Assembly (NCBI RefSeq): GCF_965363235.1
Contig: NC_134844.1
Coordinates: forward strand, 87,754,664-87,818,663
Origin: Mytilus galloprovincialis
Taxonomy: Eukaryota; Mollusca; Bivalvia; Mytilida; Mytilidae
Direction: 5' to 3'
Length of the DNA stretch: 64,000 nucleotides
The stretch's first letter is position 1, and each line of letters opens with the position of its first letter. The notes beneath the pieces were generated by a model. The model did no database searches, was not told the origin of the DNA, and saw only the letters and a list, made by a program, of their open reading frames with translations. The translations under genes were made by a program, and so were the position numbers. Positions 23,201 through 34,560 of this stretch are shown here, piece by piece.

Positions 23201-26200
23201 TTCAACTGTCCCTCGCTCTAATCATTAAGAAATCATTTATGTTGAAAGACATATTTATAATGAATTTATCGTTCATGTCAAATTAACCAAAATATGGTAA
23301 TACACCACTCTTACATTGTAGCGTTGACTTTTATCTATACATAGGGATACAATAGACAAACAATATATTATTAGCATAATTTGTTTATACATTTCTATAG
23401 CTATTATAATATCTTGTTAGCAATCGTTTAAGAGGGTACCCAACACTTTGACCAAAATACATTTGCCTCGTTTAAATTCATAATTTTTTTACAAAATGTT
23501 TGCTTGGACCTGTTTACAAAAACGTAAAAATTTCTTAGAAATTTGAACCACACAATTTACAGGAATAAATTGGTTGTCTTTTAAGCAGTTTGACAGACAC
23601 TAATTTTAATCGCTGAAAAGCTTGATTTCTCCTCTCTTATGTGAGTAAAACGTTCAGCTGATTTTAAAGAGTTAACTCCCTTAGGTGTTCTGTACCCCCT
23701 GAAATAGATTTTGAAATTGTAGTTTAAAAGATTCGAGTTTATTGACCAACCTAGGTTTCTTCGATTTTAAAATAGTTTAAATTTTTTGTAGGCCTAAATA
23801 ATAACTGGTTTCAGAGAAATACTTTTCCAAATCACAACGTTGCAAACATATTAAAACCAAGACAATCCTTAAAAGGTTGGCTTCTGCAGCAGATTGATAA
23901 GTCGAAGATTCAAACATTTAGGACGTCATCTGCCTCGACATCAACGCGGCAGAATGAAGTCTCAACACCATCGCTTCTGAAATTACTTTCTACGCAGACG
24001 CAACAGGAAGTGGAAAATATAAACTATTCAAATGACGATGATTCGCATAAAAACGTTTACAATAAAAATTCAGATTTAAGCTTTGAAAAATCAAAGGACA
24101 ATTTGAATGCTGAAATAATAGATCTTCCGGTGAATAAGTTCGATCCTATTCCACAATTCGACTCACATCAAAGTGCTTTAAAGGAACAGTTCGACTCACA
24201 TCATAGTGCTTTAAAGGAACAGGACAGCTATCCTTCAATAGACAAGAGTAACACTGTTTCACCTTATATTACTACTAGAACACATGCAAGTACCATTTCG
24301 GAAACTACTGTTTCAGAATCACCAACTACTAGAAAAACATCTGTTGAATCCAATCTGGATAAAAAAAGACATAAAACAAAAAATGTTGAGAGAAATGTTG
24401 CTATGGTGATATCTACGACAACGGCGGTGCCTAGTACTATAACCGTTGTAAAAATGTCACCAGAGCCATCAACGATTGCGCTTCTGAAAGATGTTCGTAA
24501 AACCCTTAGCAATGGGAAAACGCTAGAATCTGGTGGCTTGACTATTTTTGGTGAAGAGAAAAATAAAGATACTGTACAATATTTACAACCGATGAAAAAC
24601 ACCGAGGAGATATTTCGTAACGACTTGAAAAAAATCTTTAAACACTTGACAACAACTCCTGGCTCAAGTATGCTTGACCCACAATACACAATCACCAAAG
24701 AATACAAGCCTGCAACTGTCGAATTCAGACCTTTATCTGAAATCTATAAAATTGTTACACCTGCATATAGAGACATTATAAGTAGAAATAGTTCTAAGAA
24801 TACAATTTCTGTCCGATCAAGACAAAATGGAGAGATCTTTTTAAAAGTGCAAAATGATTCTCCATTCAGTAAACAATCTATAGATAGAACACACGAGGAA
24901 AGCAGAATATTGCATGTGCCTTCTGCAACCGCAACAACACAATGGCCTTTTCTAAATGGATTAACAGTGAACTCATTTGATTCTACTTTCAAATCACCCG
25001 TTGAAAGTCATGAACCTTTGGTGGCAGCTCCGACAAAATCTACCCCAACTAAAAGATCTTCTGCAGTTGGGGTACCAGTACAGCTACCTGTCATTTCATC
25101 AGATATGGTACAAGAAAATTATCTTGCTAATATAGCCATGAATAATGGGAACATTATGGCTTTAGAAAGGATTGCTGCTCAAGGTATGAATTTGTTTATT
25201 CTTATTTCGTTTTCTTCTTCCTTGTTGTTTTATTATTTAATCGTGTGTGCCTTAAACTGCATGCCCACGTTATCAAGCTCTAAAATGTAGGAAATGTTCA
25301 CAATTTTACAACAAAGCATTACGAAAAAAAATACGTTAAGAAGGTCCAAAAACAAAGCTACTAATTTGAAATTTAAAATCATGTCCAGTAGCCAATATAT
25401 CAGAAATAGCGAGTTCAGTATTGGCAAAATGAAACAATGCTTTACAATGTATCAATCTATCGAAGGATAAGACACAGCCGTTACGTCCAACCGTACAGTT
25501 CGTGTAAAATATTAACTTTAAGCATCCGGACGTACAATGCATATTAAATTCAAGGGTAAAGGAAACAAATACATAATGATTGACCTTCTATATGAATTCC
25601 GACAAAGAAAATAATTATATTTTATAAACTAATTATAGAAGTTTAACAAGACTTTTATAGATTACTTTATGGTATGGTTTTTCTCATTTAAAAGACCGAA
25701 CGGTTGCCTATATACATGAAATTACTTACAATTAACCATATAATTTCAACTTTGTAGAATATATCTGTCTCATTGGCAATCGTACCACATCTTCTTATCT
25801 TTATATATCTGTGTTATATAATGCATGGTATTCAATTTGTTCATTTAAGGAGCATGTACTGGTTGTAAAATGGAGAATGGAGCCGGATATAACAGCCACC
25901 CGACAGAATGTGATAAATATACTCAGTGTTTGTTCGATAAAGAAGGTTTGGTGACAGCATTCTACAGAGACTGTCCGTGGGGACAATATTGGAACCAGGA
26001 AATTCTCTCCTGTCAACCTCCAAAACATGCAATGTGTAAAAATGGTATGTATCTTAAAAACCGTCCTCAAAATATAGCAGAGTTTTAAAAGCTATACTAT
26101 TTTATACTATTTTAGGGGCCTCGAGGAATAAAAATTTGCATAAATTAAAAAATAATTCCTTATTATTTATTTTGTTTTGTAAAAAAATGAATTACAAAAG

Positions 26201-29200
26201 ATAAAATTTTATTAAAACAAATTTGGTGTGTTAGAACCGTTTTTATAGATTAACCTTAAGCAGAAAGGTACAACCAAAAATAATATTAGTCAGGGATGTA
26301 TATGTATTTATCTTACCTCCTATACATGTCTAGGAATTTGATTGGTTAAAAGCGTCCGCATGAAGACCGTGTATATTTAATATTAGGTCAGTAGGGAGGC
26401 GGGGCTTATTTCATAAACGATTAGTAGTGGAGTAACATCCCTTTATATTCCATATTAGGTAGTAAGGAGGCGGGGCTTATTTCATAAACGATTAGTAGTG
26501 GAGTAACATCCCTTTATATTCTATATTAGGTAGTGAGGAGGCGGGGCTTATTTCATACACGGTTAGTAGCAACTGTTAGTAGTGGTGTTACGTCCCTTTA
26601 TAAAAACAAAACGTCACTGAGAAAAAAATCGTAAAGGTTTCGCCGAACGAAGAAATTGATGATTAAGATTGAAATAAATTTATAAAACACATTTAAATTA
26701 ACAAGTTGTTTTTGTTGGCATCTGTTTTTGTAAGATCAATGGAAGTAGTTTCTTAATACAAAGAGTATTGAAGACTTGCTCATTTTGATAAATCACTATA
26801 GTCTAGATTTCACACGCTGAGATAGTCGGTAAGATAAATTCGTTACATAGTGTGCTAGTGACGTAATACGGTATAAATATGGGTCAGTAAATTCCATATG
26901 GGGTGAGAGCGTCTTTACTGACCCAATATATACCGTATTAGGTCACTAGCACACTATGAAACTAATAGTATCGTAACACATTGAAGGTGTACGTATTAAT
27001 GAAATATGAAGAACGAGAATAGGGTGTAATCATATGCAATAACCCAACGTCACATACAATCAAGATACGACTTAAAGGTCTCCAATGATAGACACATGTT
27101 TATGCAATAGTTCAAACTAACATTAATCACTTACTCCTACTATATAATATTTCCATATTTTAACATTTACATGATTTAAAATAGTTTGAAAGTCATAAAT
27201 CTTTTTTATTTCTTTTTCATTTAAAACTATTATTCAAATTGTTTGAAAATACAAGTACTAGGATGTAGACATTGTTTACTAAGAAAATAAACTTTCCGAA
27301 ACGTGCATATCCGGGTTTAACTTACTTGGAATTGTGCGTTTTAGCTAAGAAGAAAAACAAAGTTTACGCTGATAAATTAACCAAATCATCATATATATCA
27401 AATACTTTCCCATGGAATATTTTTAATATTTAGAACTTTTCTGTTTGCAGATCCATGCTTGAATGTCCGGTTTGAAACCTACGCAACTAAATCATCTTGT
27501 AGAGCTTATTGGGAATGTCAAGGTCATTCTGTACCGATGTGTTGTCCTCAAGGTCAAGCTTATCTGTCCAATGTCGGATGTGTTCCAGATACCAGTTGTC
27601 ATGATGAATGCCAGTCAGATAATGTTTCAACATATTCAGGTAAACCCCCAATGTACATTTGTACATGTTTTTACCTCCTCGCATGCCAGGGTGAAAGCCA
27701 ATTAGACAATGTTCCGAAATATTCAGGTACATAAAATCAACCTTGACCTTACAATACATATGTACTTTAAAACTTTATTGGTAATGGTAAACATAAATTA
27801 TCACTCTCATCCGATATTAACTGAACCTGAACAGAAATACAATCAGATTGAATGCTCAGCAATATATAACCTAGTTTCTATTATTGTGATGAAAATATTG
27901 CATACACAAACCTTTGGAATTATTTGGAGAAGTGGAACCGCTACCGTTGATCTGAAATCTAACGATTACTTTTAACAGTTTATTTAAACGCAATGTATAT
28001 TTGTATTTGTAGGTTGCGATAAGCGTATCCACTCGCGTGATCCCGCCATGTTTGAACAACTGGTACCTGGTCACGGCTGGGTCAAGATGCATTGTGCCGC
28101 TGGAACACAGTTCAGTCCTGCAGAATGTTCCTGCTCGTTGACTACGTCCAGTAAATATCTCCCACAAGGTAAATGGATAGTGATTTATTGTTTGTTGTTG
28201 TTTTACGTCTCATAAATGATTAGCAGAAAAGTACATTTTAGTTTTAAAGCTCACGCAAAATAATTGTACACATGTAAACTTTTACAGGATACAAAAGATG
28301 AACAAAGAATAGTTAATTGCTTCCACAAAACTGAAATTTATTGAGGAACAACGTCTTTCTTCTTTAACAAATAACCGCAGACTTGCATTACTATAAAAGT
28401 ATTCTTTGTGATGTATGTTTTCTTGTATCTTTACAGAATGCAAGTCCCTGATGTTTTTAGAGTTTACAAATCACATCAGTGACAGTTCCGGAAATGACGT
28501 ATTTGTCAACAATGAAAATGTTCAAGTCAGAGACGGAGTAGCTTATTTCAACGGAAGTGCTCGACTGGTAATTCCCCAATTTACAAACGCTGAACTTGGA
28601 AATAATTTTGGATTTCGGATTAGATTTAAAGAGACCAAGGCATTTCTTAGCAGTGGTTTGAGGCAGAGTTTAATTAACAATGGCGACTGTGGTGATCTTG
28701 GATCTGTTCGATTGACTATAAACGACAACAATGTGGAGTTTGGTCTCGAGACTGATGGTGAAGAAAGACCTAAGGAACTGAGTATACAAAAACCAGTAAG
28801 TTTATACAACACATTATGTAGTTGTGTCGTAAAGAACACACCTTGCCGACCCAAACGCGTCCATGCAAGTTTGGTATCTTCAAGATTACACATGACGTTC
28901 TAAGTCACTTTGGAAAGGTCTTGATAAGAGTCACGAGCGCGACGCATTTAAAATCTGTACATATCCCAGTAACAACTTTTTTTTTAATTCTAAAGAGCAA
29001 TTTTATGTTCAATGATAATACCATATGAAAAAAAATCATGTTTTAAATTTTACAAAAAAAAAACATTCATTAGTAAATTCCAATGTACAGGATAATTTAG
29101 TAACCACAACACAGGGCATATCAAATACGTCACATTGACTGACGTAAGGTTAATTCCATTTAAGTAAGTGTCAAAAAGGAGGACGTGAACTTATGTCATT

Positions 29201-32200
29201 TTATTTTTCTCCGAAGATGACACTAATTAATGAATCCTGAGTGTGTTTGGGTACTATACTAGAGAGAATTTACAACTTAGAAAATGTCAGATATTTCTAT
29301 TGGAACACGTTTCATAATTGAATAGTTTAATATGCAGATTAGGGTCAGTAAGTAGGCTAATGAGTAATTAATTTACACTAAAAAATGGCATTCTACTGAC
29401 ACATTTTTGTAATTTGAATGCCACATTTATTTCTTTCATTGCGAACTCAATTTTGGTCAAGTCATTGAGTCCCGAGAACCTCGGACGAAACTGCAAACAT
29501 CAGTTTTATAAACGCATACGCCCGCTTCCAAATTCCCTTTTGCTAAATTAAATACAATGAAAAGGCAGAGTCAAAGAATGTCAATGCTATGCGTGTACAT
29601 TTGCCCAAACATCATGCGGATTAAAACATGGATTATTATAAGATCTACACAATAGATTTTGATGTTAAGGATTTTGTAACTCTGCTTAGATAAGTTGCTG
29701 CTCAGATACAGAATGCCTCCTCTTAATTTCCATTAATGTGCATAGGATTGAAAACTTTATTTTTTGGGTGTGTGTGGGGGTGGATATGTGCATGACTTGT
29801 GTGATGCTACAGTACGGGTAACAAAAAACAATACAAACAAGTGGTACACAAAGCCTATAGATACTATGAAGCTTCTTTTGACATGTCAATATAATATAAG
29901 AGGGGACCACCTAAAACTAAATGAAAAAAATAAATCTTTCAATTTCTTTAAGCAATACACAAGACAATATTTAATAACGGTTAATTAATAATAACTAATT
30001 CTGATTAATATTTTTTTAAGTGTTAGTATATAATAACAAAAATTCTTAGTCCTTAATCCCAGGTATATAACATTCACAAGCTAGATAAACTACAGTAAGT
30101 CTGTGTCAAAATGCCAAGAAGTCAATTAAAAACAATCATACATTTATAAATCACATTTTAGTTACGTCGATATTTAGTACACAAATTCGTAAAATTGCAG
30201 AAAAAATCAGCCAGTTATAAGAACTTTGTTAAATCAAGCTATCTTCAAGATCCATTTTAACTATAATACGAAAACAATGTCATGTTCGCGCTACAATTGT
30301 CAAGATAGTAGACATTTATGGTAAAATTTATTGGTTACATGTCGTCCCAACTGTGAAAAATGACAATTAAAGAATACAACGTTTTATTTGTGTTAATGTC
30401 AAATAAAGCAAAATCTATTACGCGGTCAGTCATCATGGACCTTAACAGCTATGATAAATTTTAAATTCAAAGCAAAATAATATTGTTTATTTTTTTGCAT
30501 CAGTTTGAATTGCTGTTACACTTCGTTCCTTTGGTTGATAAAGTCTAATTACGTTGAAATTTGAAAGTTTTTTTTAATATATCCCGTTTTTTTTTATTTT
30601 ACCTATTTGTTTACATATTTTTTTTACAATGAACATTCTAAATTCAATGTTTGTAAAAAAAACTCTTAATTTGTAATATAATTAAAACATGAGTGTACAA
30701 AGCAGGATTTGTTGTTAATATCCAGTCACAAATATTACAAAATTTGAATGCGATGATATTATCTAGACAATTGATATCACATTATGAAAACTTGAATAGC
30801 TATTTGATATGCATTTTGTTAAATATATTTCCCGTTTGAATGGTTCTACACTAGTAATTTTTTGGGGCCCTTTATACCTTGTTGTTTGGTGTGAGCCAAG
30901 GCTCCATACATTGACCTTTAATGGTTTACTTTAATTTATAAATTCTGACTTGCAGAGTTGTTTCATTAGTACTCATACCACATCTTCTTATATCTATAAA
31001 TATAATATTTCCATTGTTTTTGTCTTATTTTAATGATTGTTTAATGAATAGATGATATCAACCCTTAGGGAATAAAAGTACATAGCCAATAAAAGTACAC
31101 ACTACAATGTTTGTAAGTTCGACCGTACGTATTTGAATATGTTTCGTATACATGTACGTGTATGTCATTGTTTTCCTTGTCTTATGTGTAGGAAATAAAT
31201 TACAAAGCATATGTTTTCCATTACTGTTGATTCATTATCATTTGTTGAAAAATAAGTACAAGTAAAAAACGAATTCAAATATTCAACTGACGAATTACAC
31301 ATTTCATAGGTTTTGTATACAGAGATTGGCATAACTACATGTAATAAATCAAATTCGCAAACATTGATTTACCCAAAAATCTTATAATCACAGAAAATAT
31401 GTGTCCTGGTTATATTTTAGAGATACGAAATGATGGAATTCAATCGCCTATGGGACAAGCACATGTCTATTTTAAGTCTTGTTTAAAAATATAAAGATTG
31501 GTATATTACAGTGAGTTGACGCTAATGTGTTTTATTCCTGTTAAAACTTTAATTTTTAATTTGTAGTCCGTTGAATGGACAGAAGTGGTGTACTACGTGA
31601 CTGACAATAAATTGAATGGATGGGTCAATGGAGAGGCAGGCTCAGTTACAGCTTCAGGTAAAATACTTTATTTTAAATGTTGGTACTGGATACCGAAGGA
31701 GGGTAATCACCTACAAGTCGAGGACAAACCGAAAACATCAAAAAAAATAACGGCAAAGCATTACACAATGCCCAATATAAGAGATACCGAAGGGTACCGA
31801 ATGGAGTTAAATTAAGTCGAGAAAAAAAAACCCCAGAGAAAACCACTAGTGATAAGGAGAATTATAACACAATGATTTAATACTAACCAAAAAAAACCAA
31901 AAAAACAACAAGAACAACAAACAACAACAAAAAATAAAAAAAAATAAATATTATAATCGATTTACAGAAGCACATCAAATGAATTAGATATAGGTTGACA
32001 TTCATTTTAGAGGCAAGAAAAAATGAACTTCAACAAACTAATTGATTGGTAAGAAAGTTTTGATAGTGAGCTAACGAGTGAGCTTATATTTTTGTTAACA
32101 AAAGTATATAATAATTCATTTTAATATTTCTAGGTCAGATTGAGAAGAGAAAATGCGCACTTCAAATAGGTCATGGTGAAGGATTCAGTAACTTTGTCGG

Positions 32201-34560
32201 TTATATAGATGAGGTATTTATTTGTCAATAATTACATTACAAAAAAGACCTAAATGACACAGCTATTAACAACTATATGTCACCGTACGGCTTTCAACAA
32301 TGAGCAAAGCCCATACCGCATAGTAAGCTTTGAAATGCCCCGAAACGACAAATGAAAAACAAGCCAAACGAGGAAAATAACGGCCTAAATTATATACAAA
32401 AACTTGAGCGAAACACATCAACAAACGACACCTACTGAATTACAGGCTCTTTACTAAGGACAGGCACATACATATATAATCTGGTGGAGTTAAACGTGCT
32501 GGCGGGATCGCAACCCTCCCCCTAACCGGAGACAGTGATGTAACAGTAAAACATAATAGCGAAACTATAATTCCAAATCAGTCAAAAAAGACTTTACTCA
32601 TCAGATGGAAACAAATCCATCTAAGGAATAGAGTGGACGTGACCTAGTACTTGTTTATCCCAACAACAAAAAGACTCTAAGTACTGTTTTGAAAGTACTC
32701 GCAGTTAATGACATCTAGTTTAAAGTTTTTCACCAAGAGTTAAACAGGGTTAGACACTGGTTAAGACACAAATGTGACATTGTATCGTTTTTAAACAAAT
32801 GGCTTTGCTTATAATGTAAAATCAATTTAAAAGATATAGATTAGAATGAAAAACAACAATTGACATAAATGTCTGGATTTTTTTTCTTCGAATCTTTAAC
32901 TTTGTAGCTTTTTAAATCTTTTATGTAAACTAGTATACATATTATACAAATGTAGCACGTAGTCATGTTATTGTTGTCGTCCTTTTTTTTCTCTATTTAG
33001 TATATGTTGGCTCATATTTCGTAAGTAGTTGACCATTCTTTTCAATTCTGTAACCCCACCCAGACTTTATTATTTCTGACAACAGTCCTCATAGAATCAC
33101 ACTGTGTGTGTGTGTGTACATGTGTGTGTGTGGAGCTATTATACATAGCCAAGAACCTGAAATTATGTGAATGAATAAAACATTTACATTTCTACCAAAG
33201 ATGTGTAATACACAACTTCAACGTTGTTCGGTCCTTATATATATCCTCTGATTTTAAATATTCGGCTTTGGGCGTTACTGGTGAAGGTAAATTTAGAAAA
33301 TCGCTTCGAACACATGAATGGTGTGTGTCATTTATTTTCATTTTTTTAAGCTTGTCAATTCCCTTTATGTTAATCTCGATTTTTATATTTCAGGTGGAAT
33401 TTTTTAGATGTGATTCGGGTGACTGGAAACGTTATTCATCCGTGAATCCTATATTACCGATCTTCACACCAACTAAATCGATTACAAAATCTACAACAAA
33501 AAGCCCCATAACCTCGACGAAAAGTTCAACCGAACAAAGTACCATGTCAAACAATGGAATTGTTGTTACCATACCAACAGAACCAGCTACCATTCCACAG
33601 ACAACAAGACATTGGATTGACAAAACACTTCCGCCGATTGATTTTCAAACGCTTCCTACATTCACAACACCTCCAACAACAGAACAACCTACTGTATGGT
33701 TGCCTCACATAACAACAACACCGTTCAACCAAGCAACTACAACACACTACAAGGACCTAACTACCACAAAGGTTCGTTCTACGACACCATCACCGTGGGA
33801 ATGGAGAACAATGCCACCTATAATACCAGTTACTTGGCAATATCCAGTTACCTCCACAACACCAACAACGCCATATGTAAGCTCTACGGCAACACTAACT
33901 ATTCCGTCAACCACCGTTGTTGAAACTACACCAGCCACAACAAGTCTGAGCAAGCCATCAACTACGACATACACTAGCAAGACTACTACACAAACGACTC
34001 CATCAACACCAACTAGTAAAACGACTTCGATTACAACTCGGTATCCATCATCAACTGAGGTACATGCTTGTACAACTACAGCACAAACTGTTCCGTCAAC
34101 TGCTACCACCCAAACAACTACTGAATCTACATCTACGAGCACACCAACGACTACCTCATATGTTGACACTTCGACAACGCAAAATACTCAATCAACAACT
34201 TCATCTACAACAACTATACGCACACCTTCAACTACCTCATATGTTGACACGACAACAACACCTACTACTCCTTCAACTACCACAAGTGAAATAACTACAG
34301 TGACAACGGCATCGAGTACACCTTCAACTACCTCATATGTTGACACGACAACAACATCTACTACTCCGTCAACTACCACGTCATCACGTAAGACAACAGA
34401 AACAACACCATCTAGTACGACAACAGAAACAACATCTGCTCCAATCAAAACTACAACATTATTAACAACAACTGTTGAATCAACAACTGTGCCGACCACG
34501 ACATTAAGAAAAACAACTTTGACATTACCCACAAGAGGGGCCGCCCCTGATCCAGCATGA
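20061..34560 (+). CDS. Secreted chitin-binding / LamG mucin-like protein, Pif-like shell-matrix candidate
   Basis: Nine exons (20061-20205, 23792-25183, 25850-26044, 27451-27639, 28013-28168, 28437-28795, 31567-31657, 32134-32213, 33394-34560) join into one frame of 1257 codons plus stop, all with AG/GT borders and matching phases. Order: signal peptide (residues 1 to about 19), Ser/Thr-rich low-complexity region (50-512), peritrophin-A type module (513-577), a second cysteine-rich module (578-640), a short third module (641-692), LamG/concanavalin-like domain (693 to about 880), Thr/Pro mucin-like tail (885-1257). Two to three chitin-binding modules followed by LamG is the known layout of bivalve Pif/BMSP shell-matrix proteins, which bind chitin in nacre and prismatic layers. 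No VWA domain is seen and a mucin tail is added. The role in shell or extracellular matrix is an inference; it could also act in mucus or periostracum. Confidence 0.82.
21433..21450. repeat. Poly-C tract
   Basis: An uninterrupted run of about 17 C. Confidence 0.85.
21627..21791. mobile_element. Small MITE, CAGGGGCGGAT termini, 5-bp target duplication
   Basis: Inverted ends CAGGGGCGGATGCAG and CTGGATCCGCCACTG; flanking AACAT on both sides (21622-21626 and 21792-21796). Interior G/C-rich and non-coding. A shorter relative is at 42152-42255. Confidence 0.65.
22672..22876 (+). repeat. Rep-A copy
   Basis: GGCCGTTAGTTTTCTCGTTTG, GGGGCCTTTTATAGCTGACT, GGCCGTACGGTGACCTATAA and ACCACATCTTC in the usual order; nearly full length. 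Confidence 0.75.
23433..23700. mobile_element. Foldback element, GGGTACC termini
   Basis: The left end AGGGTACCCAACACTTTGACC and the right end TAGGTGTTCTGTACCCCCT are imperfect inverted copies. The right side (CAGCTGATTTTAAAGAGTTA) also matches the right end of the element at 48490-48703. Confidence 0.45.
23792..25183 (+). CDS. Exon 2: large Ser/Thr-rich linker
   Basis: 1392 nt, phase 1 both sides; the acceptor is TTTTTTGTAG. It encodes 464 polar residues without cysteines or a known domain, with Thr clusters (VAMVISTTTAVPSTITV) and a tandem pair FDSHQSALKEQ / FDSHHSALKEQ around residues 170-190. Probably disordered and O-glycosylated (inference). The ORF runs past the donor into the intron, ending at 25290. 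Confidence 0.8.
25668..25800 (+). repeat. Rep-A copy, degenerate
   Basis: GGTATGGTTTTTCTCATTT, a degenerate ACCGAACGGTTGCCTATA and CTCATTGGCAATCGTACCAC. Confidence 0.5.
25850..26044 (+). CDS. Exon 3: peritrophin-A (CBM14) chitin-binding module
   Basis: 195 nt, phase 1. Cysteines and aromatics follow the peritrophin-A pattern: CTGC...GYNSHPTECDKYTQCLFD, FYRDCPWGQYWNQEILSC, then CKN. This is the clearest chitin-binding domain of the protein. Confidence 0.88.
26382..26600. repeat. Tandem triplicate, about 72 bp per unit
   Basis: ATTAGGTCAGTAGGGAGG starts unit 1 at 26382; units 2 and 3 begin at 26454 and 26525. Each has GGCGGGGCTTATTTCATA and TTAGTAGTGG. The third unit has a small internal duplication. 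Confidence 0.85.
26846..26958. repeat. Perfect-looking foldback, about 46-bp arms
   Basis: The left arm begins CATAGTGTGCTAGTGACGTA; the right arm ends GTCACTAGCACACTATG; the inner parts GGGTCAGTAAA and TTTACTGACCC also pair. The loop is about 22 nt. It could be a MITE or a structured intronic RNA. Confidence 0.8.
27451..27639 (+). CDS. Exon 4: second cysteine-rich module
   Basis: Acceptor TCTGTTTGCAG, donor TCAG|GTAAAC, phase 1. Cysteine pattern DPCLNV...SSCRAYWECQGH, PMCCPQGQAY, then GCVPDTSCHDEC; AYWEC and CCPQGQ fit a divergent chitin-binding (peritrophin-type) fold. An alternative in-frame donor lies 87 nt downstream (27726|27727). Confidence 0.75.
28013..28168 (+). CDS. Exon 5: third cysteine-containing module
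   Basis: 156 nt, phase 1. It encodes GCDKRIHSRDPAMFEQLVPG, then HCAAGTQFSPAECSCSL. A C-AAGTxFSxxxCxC end is typical of the segment before LamG in Pif-type proteins (from memory). It has fewer cysteines than a full peritrophin domain. Confidence 0.75.
28437..28795 (+). CDS. Exon 6: LamG-like domain, first part
   Basis: 359 nt, phase 1 in, phase 0 out. It encodes a beta-rich sequence (LMFLEFTNH, VAYFNGSARLVIPQF, FGFRIRFKE, INNGDCGDLGSVRLTI, VEFGLETDG) typical of LamG/concanavalin A-like folds. Confidence 0.82.
28796..31566 (+). other. Intron 6 of the Pif-like gene
   Basis: Mostly AT-rich with no recognisable structure; one Rep-A copy at 30829-30999. ORFs here lack splice support. Confidence 0.5.
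30829..30999 (+). repeat. Rep-A copy, GTGAGCC subfamily
   Basis: CCCGTTTGAATGG, GGTGTGAGCCAAGGCTCC and ACTCATACCACATCTTC. Confidence 0.6.
31567..31657 (+). CDS. Exon 7: LamG-like domain, middle
   Basis: 91 nt, phase 0 in, phase 1 out. VEWTEVVYYVTDNKLNGWVN then GEAGSVTAS fits the LamG core strand pattern (W-x-x-V-x-Y...L-x-G-x-V-N-G). Confidence 0.82.
32134..32213 (+). CDS. Exon 8: LamG-like domain, last strands
   Basis: 80 nt, phase 1 in, phase 0 out. KCALQIGHGEGFSNFVGYID matches the conserved end of LamG (C-x-L-x-I-G...F-x-G-x-I-D-E). Its Cys probably pairs with the Cys in NGDCGD or FFRCD. Confidence 0.85.
32241..32452 (-). repeat. Rep-A copy, inverted
   Basis: AAAAGACCTAAATGACACAG, TCACCGTACGGCTTTCAACA, GAGCAAAGCCCATACCGC and ACTGAATTACAGGCTC in reverse order of the + copies. 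Confidence 0.7.
33101..33133. repeat. (GT)n microsatellite
   Basis: Interrupted TGTGTG tract in intron 8. Confidence 0.8.
33394..34560 (+). CDS. Exon 9: end of LamG and Thr-rich mucin-like tail
   Basis: Acceptor TTTATATTTCAG, phase 0. VEFFRCDSGDW closes the LamG domain, then about 370 residues very rich in Thr, Ser and Pro follow, with tandem units of the type TPSTTSYVDTTTTPTTPSTT at residues about 1130-1215. The end is PTRGAAPDPA before TGA. Dense O-glycosylation is likely. Long minus-strand ORFs opposite it are artefacts of its composition. Confidence 0.82.
   Translation: MEFFRCDSGDWKRYSSVNPILPIFTPTKSITKSTTKSPITSTKSSTEQSTMSNNGIVVTIPTEPATIPQTTRHWIDKTLPPIDFQTLPTFTTPPTTEQPTVWLPHITTTPFNQATTTHYKDLTTTKVRSTTPSPWEWRTMPPIIPVTWQYPVTSTTPTTPYVSSTATLTIPSTTVVETTPATTSLSKPSTTTYTSKTTTQTTPSTPTSKTTSITTRYPSSTEVHACTTTAQTVPSTATTQTTTESTSTSTPTTTSYVDTSTTQNTQSTTSSTTTIRTPSTTSYVDTTTTPTTPSTTTSEITTVTTASSTPSTTSYVDTTTTSTTPSTTTSSRKTTETTPSSTTTETTSAPIKTTTLLTTTVESTTVPTTTLRKTTLTLPTRGAAPDPA

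Larger units (their letters stand above)
20206..23791 (+). other. Intron 1 of the Pif-like gene
   Basis: It contains a poly-C tract (21433), a small MITE (21627-21791), a Rep-A copy (22672-22876) and a foldback element (23433-23700). No other exon was found. Confidence 0.6.

Noticed and set aside
24264-24992. Minus-strand ORFs of 147 and 82 residues
   Set aside because: They lie opposite the long coding exon 2 of the Pif-like gene and arise from its composition.
31658-31815. Read-through of the exon at 31567 to a stop at 31815
   Set aside because: The donor at 31657 and the LamG continuation at 32134 explain the sequence better.
33268-33393. Upstream extension of the last Pif-like exon with a hydrophobic stretch
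   Set aside because: Intron sequence in frame by chance; the acceptor TTTATATTTCAG at 33393 joins the LamG domain exactly.
33747-34532. Val-rich minus-strand ORFs of 114 and 140 residues
   Set aside because: They are the complement of the ACA/ACT threonine codons of exon 9.
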